Assembly (NCBI RefSeq): GCF_033439725.1
Contig: NW_026944387.1
Coordinates: 4,402,001 to 4,466,000, forward strand
DNA from: Neurospora tetraspora
Taxonomy: Eukaryota; Ascomycota; Sordariomycetes; Sordariales; Sordariaceae
DNA length: 64,000 bases
Reading direction: 5' to 3'
The translations under genes and the position numbers were made by a program. Within the stretch, counting starts at the first letter, position 1. Each line of letters begins with the position of its first letter. The notes beneath the pieces were generated by a model, which was given only the letters and a program-made list of their open reading frames with translations, was not told the DNA's origin and did no database searches. Positions 60,347 through 64,000 of this stretch are shown here, in pieces.

Positions 60347-61826
60347 ATGTCCAGCAATCAGAAAATGGATATCGCTGCTCTCTTTGCGGTCTTCTCGGAG
60401 ACCACCTCCCAACCTCAGTCCTCCGTTGCCGCGGTCGCAACCCCAGAGGTCAGCGCCGGAGAACATCAAGGCAACGAACACAACGTCGGCCAAGCTTCCC
60501 ATACCAAGGGATAAGGAAACGGGCGTGATAAGCAAGAGGCCAAAAGGCAAACACAGGAGAGGAATAGGCTGGAAAATTTGTGGTACAAGGAATGGATGGC
60601 AATGAGAGGCCGTAAGTATTCCCCTTTTGTTAAACTTCAGCAACTGGCTTCACCTCATAAACACTCTGGCAAAGTTCCAAGTGCTTCCTTCATTTCGCTT
60701 TGAATTAAGGTCACTTGAGCACTAGGACAGCTGAACTAACCCTCTTCTCCTTCCAGGCTACCCCCGTTTATTCCGTGGCCGTATCATCGTCCAAGACGAA
60801 CAGGACGAAGGCGGCGCCTATGCCCGTGCCTTCCAAGCTGCCCAATCTGCCGGTACCCACGTCAACACGCCCGAAGCCACCCAAGTGGTGATCTTCTCCG
60901 ACGCATCCATGGACCCGCACCAACACATCAACACCTTTGCCGGGGTGGGGGTAGCGTTCCGTCGCCATGACCCAAGCTTGGCGGGCGCACCCAACGGCAT
61001 GGTGGAAATCTGGGCGGGCTGGCCAGTGTAGACGGAAGAAGCCGAGGCGCTCAATATAACGAGCGCAGAGACCCTGGCTCTTTCCTTTGCAATCCATGTG
61101 GCCATGGTCGAGCTGTACCGCTTGGAGGCCAGGTTGGAGGTGGAGGAGAGGCAGGAAAAGGAGGAGAGAAAGGCGAGGGAGTGGGAGGAGAGACGAGCAA
61201 GGAAGATGGCCAAGCTACATCGCAAGTTGGCAAAGAAGGAGAGGAGAAAGGAACGGGACGCAAAAAGAAGCAAGGAGCGTCTCCGAGAGAAAAAGAGAGA
61301 GAGAAAGGAGAGGAGGATGGCTAGAAGAGAGCAGAAGAAACTGAAGAGGGCCGCCAAGTTTAAGCAAAGGCGGACAAAGGTCACCGTCAAGATCTTCACC
61401 GACTCCACGGGCGCCCTTCTCATGCTGGACGGCCAGCTCCCCATCACCACTGCCGGCCTGCGCATGTCCGCCATGGCTGCCATCGAGCAGTCCATGGAGT
61501 TGGAGCGGCGTTTCATCAACCGCGCCGCATCCTCGGCTCTCATGGACGTCGGACTCGAGCTGCACTGGGTGCCTGGCCACAGTAGACGAGATGGAGAGGC
61601 AAGGAGCCTACATAAGAAGGCGGACAAGGAGGCAAGGTACGTCCGCGGATGGACTTCCAGGAGTTTCGACGACTGGTCCAGGCGGTGCGGGTCCCCGGTT
61701 GCCAGCGAGGAACTTGAGGCCTACGTTTCTGACCTGAATGGCGACTTGCCCGAGTGCGACGAACCCGCCGTGTCTTTGCTCTTTGAGCACATTGGCGAGT
61801 TGCCGCAGCAGCCGCTCTCCAGGTAG
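60347..61826 (+). pseudogene. RNase H-fold protein gene with interrupted frame
   Basis: Exons 60347-60611 and 60757-61826 are joined by a 145-nt intron (donor GTAAGT, branch CTAACCC, acceptor CCAG). The conceptual product is about 444 residues, but the frame is interrupted by about two in-frame stops. An N-terminal Ala/Ser/Gln region and a short coiled coil precede an RNase H fold: first strand VVIFSDAS (Asp), helix with SAETLAL (Glu), strand VKIFTDSTGALL (Asp), and HWVPGH followed by KKADKEAR (Asp), so all four metal-binding acids are present. Between the Glu helix and the third acid lies an insert of about 90 residues made almost wholly of Arg, Lys and Glu, a long single alpha-helix or coiled coil. 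No reverse transcriptase is nearby, so origin from a retroelement cannot be shown. Confidence 0.6.
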
Positions 61827-61884
61827 ACCTCGCGGTCCCTGGCCCCAACACTGTCGACCTCGGCCACGAACAGAAGCAGCAACA
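61827..61884. other. 3' flank of the RNase H gene
   Basis: Short spacer before the hexamer array. Confidence 0.4.
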
Positions 61885-61950
61885 GGAGTAGGAGTAGGAG
61901 TAGGAGTAGGAGTAGGAGTAGGAGTAGGAGTAGGAGTAGGAGTAGGAGTA
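61885..61950 (+). repeat. Hexamer microsatellite (GGAGTA)n
   Basis: About eleven near-perfect units followed by GGA triplets. It creates long meaningless frames on both strands (poly-Leu, Pro-Thr and Gly-Val). Confidence 0.95.
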
Positions 61951-64000
61951 GGAGGAGGAGGAGCAGAAGAAGGAGGAGAAGGGGGAAGTAGAAGAGTGAG
62001 AGAGAAGAGCTGCGGCTCGAGGGGTGCCTTTTGACCCTCTCGTCCCACAGCTTCTTCACGCCTGGCCGACGGTTGTCACAACTGAGACCTCGGTCAGGCA
62101 CTCTTTCCTCTTCGCCCCCTTGCCAAGCCCGGTTGTCATCTTTGGCACCGGTTGTTCTTTCCTTCGGCCACGCCCTCACCCTTGGATCCGGACCTTTCTC
62201 CCCGGGTTACTCCTTCCTCCTTTGCTTTTCTTCGGTCCTGGCACGGTTTTCGTCACCTTGGCTCCGGCTCTGGTTTCTTTTCCTGTCGGTTTTCTTCGGC
62301 TTTCTTGCTCGGTTGTTCCTGCGGTCCCGCCCTTCGTCGACGCCCGCCCCCGCTCGTTCCTTCCTTCCGCTCCGGCATCCGCTCCTCTTCGCTTTCTGCC
62401 CGCGGCTTTTACTTCTTCGCCGGTGCTTTTCTTCGGCCGTTCCTTCTCTCGCCCGGTTTTCTTCGGTTTTCCCGCCTCTGGTCCTCCGTCCCGCGGTCCT
62501 GCCCCCTGCGGTTGCTTTGCCTTGCCTGGCCCCCTTTTTTCTTCTTTCGTGGTGCGGCGCTCTCAGCTCGGCGGTTGTCGACTCTAGCTGGGGCTGTTCT
62601 TTCCTTTGCTCGGCTTCGGCTGTCCTCCGCCCTGGCCTCGCAACACTCCCGGTGACTCCCCACTCGGTCGTTGTTTTCTTGTTTTCGCCCGCCTCGGCTC
62701 TTTTCCCGGTCAAGTGGGCCTCTGCCAGCGGCCCTTCCTGCCCAGCCAACAAGCCAAGCCTATCTGGTTTCTTGGGCTCGGGGTCTGGGCCTAGCACGCC
62801 CCAAAGACTTTCGGAAAGGGTAGATAACTTCTGGGAGGAGGCATCGGTGGACAAATGGAATGTGTCGTTGGACACCGGATATGTGTCTGGGAAGTCGTGT
62901 TTGGGCGTTTGGGCTCCGGGAATGGGTTCTTTGTGGTTTCGGTCTGGTCTCGTTTTGTCGTGTGGCTCAGGGTTTTGCTGGTGTTGGGGTTCTTATGTTT
63001 GAGTATAAAATGAATGAATGAACTTCTTTGCTCTTGCTTTTCTTGCTGATTCTTCCATGGCCTTTCAGTTGACGTGATTATAGTGACATTGCCCTGCATT
63101 ACTACTGCAATGCATGACGCAGAATGTGCGTAAAGTGAGAGCGCCCTCGTAACAACGCACCTTTTGCAGCTGAAATCGCTCATCCAGCACCAAAACCACT
63201 ACAAAAGCTGCCCAACCAAAGATCAAAGGTAACAACAACCCTTTTCAATTCCTTGCCTCAATCATCCAGCACCAAAAAACCACTACAAAAGCTGCCCAAC
63301 CTCAATCCACTGCGCCCATCGCCCCCGGCATCAGAAGGTCCAGGACGTCCATCGAGACGGCCCGCCCTGAAGCCTGCCCAAGACAAGTCGCAACACTACA
63401 GCTTCGACACTAGTAGCGCCTTCTATACAGCAAATTGCGTCCTAATGGGAGGCGGTTGACTGACATCTCGGTAAAGACTACCGAGTAGGTCCCGACGGTC
63501 TCCGGCTCAAGCATACAGAACGCGGATGTAAAGAATGCTAACGTGATTTCGCCGGGGGTTGCGATCCGCCTTTGGAATCTCTCAGCTGTGGTGATGATTT
63601 GACGCTGGGAGGCCTCGTCGTTGGCCTAGATGCAGAGGACAAGGCAGACCGTCAACCTCCAGCTCCGTTACAAGAGGGAATCCGGCCGCCCGCGAGGCAG
63701 TACACAACAATCACAAGCCACAGCGAGAGGAGGCAGAAGGGGAAGAGGAGGCACACCGAGCACGTCACGCAGTACACCAGCTGGCACACATATCGCTAGC
63801 ACCCAAGCCCAGTAGAGGGCGGCTGGGCAACTGGGCGACTCGCTGGGCGGCTGAGCCCTTGATGACCTCAATGTCCCGGACGCCAGTGGAATACCTGTAC
63901 TTCCACCTCCCTGACCACATCCACCACACCACCTCATGGAGCCTGGCCGTTGTCGTACTCTCATGCCAGCATTAGCGCAGTACCTCATCGAGCTCCAGCT
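61951..64000. other. Pyrimidine-skewed and unassigned right end
   Basis: From about 62040 to 62700 the plus strand is strongly C/T-rich, with TTTTCTTCGG recurring at least four times. A plus-strand frame of 323 codons and an opposing, Arg/Lys/Glu-rich frame of 222 codons cover it; neither has a recognisable domain. At 63181-63217 and 63263-63301 a 37-39-bp direct repeat (CATCCAGCACC...GCTGCCCAACC) occurs. No gene is called in 63000-64000. Confidence 0.4.

Noticed and set aside
61721-62179. Minus-strand frame with a long poly-Leu run
   Set aside because: It is only a translation of the GGAGTA hexamer array and its flanks.
62031-63002. 323-codon plus-strand frame
   Set aside because: Ser/Leu/Pro composition follows the pyrimidine skew; an equally long frame lies on the other strand and no domain is seen.

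Overview
The window is nuclear DNA of a filamentous ascomycete, most likely a Sordariomycete of the Neurospora/Sordaria type (inference). The evidence is short spliceosomal introns of about 55-230 nt with GTRNGY donors and CTRAC or CTGAC branch sites, a tRNA-Glu with a 21-nt intron after position 37, dispersed single tRNA genes, long intergenic spacers, and fungal housekeeping genes (Atm1, Aim24, a Kinesin-10-like motor, ribosomal protein L40).

Left part (1 to about 26 kb), conserved genes. It opens inside the 3' half of a MutY adenine glycosylase gene, followed head-to-tail by a truncated copy of the same gene. Next come AIM24 (minus strand), a kinesin with a C-terminal helix-hairpin-helix, and the mitochondrial ABC exporter ATM1. 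From 14.2 to 16.6 kb two paralogous four-cysteine secreted proteins lie tail to tail in an inverted duplication, one side of which carries a MITE-like insertion. At 18.2-18.9 kb there is a four-exon gene for ribosomal protein L40 that starts at its own ATG and has no ubiquitin part. tRNA-Glu(CUC), tRNA-Gly(GCC), an F-box gene, an unrecognised coiled-coil/His-rich protein gene and tRNA-Gly(UCC) follow.

Middle part (about 28 to 57 kb), gene-poor. The main content is a dispersed family of small C2H2 zinc-finger genes: six members at 28.4, 35.6, 40.4, 46.0, 52.3 and 56.1 kb, plus two decayed pieces at 31.6-32.0 kb. Five of the six share one plan: a short first exon, a phase-0 intron of 84-136 nt, then a second exon carrying a disordered Ser/Pro/Thr region and one or two fingers at the C-terminus. 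N-terminal halves hardly align, while the finger core (KRD..RH and RxDNLxRH) is kept. One member has lost finger 2 and one has a frame break at a homopolymer. This looks like a local birth-and-death family of putative DNA-binding proteins and is the best candidate here for something undescribed. The same region holds a 24-bp-TIR Tourist-like MITE, a 777-bp segment bounded by perfect 34-bp inverted repeats, a 24-bp-arm hairpin upstream of one finger gene, and three copies of a tRNA-like SINE-type repeat.

Right end (60 to 64 kb): an RNase H-fold gene interrupted by about two in-frame stops, with a highly charged coiled coil inside the RNase H domain, then a GGAGTA hexamer array and a pyrimidine-skewed stretch with no gene I can support.

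All exon boundaries were read by eye from splice signals and frame. No database comparison was possible.
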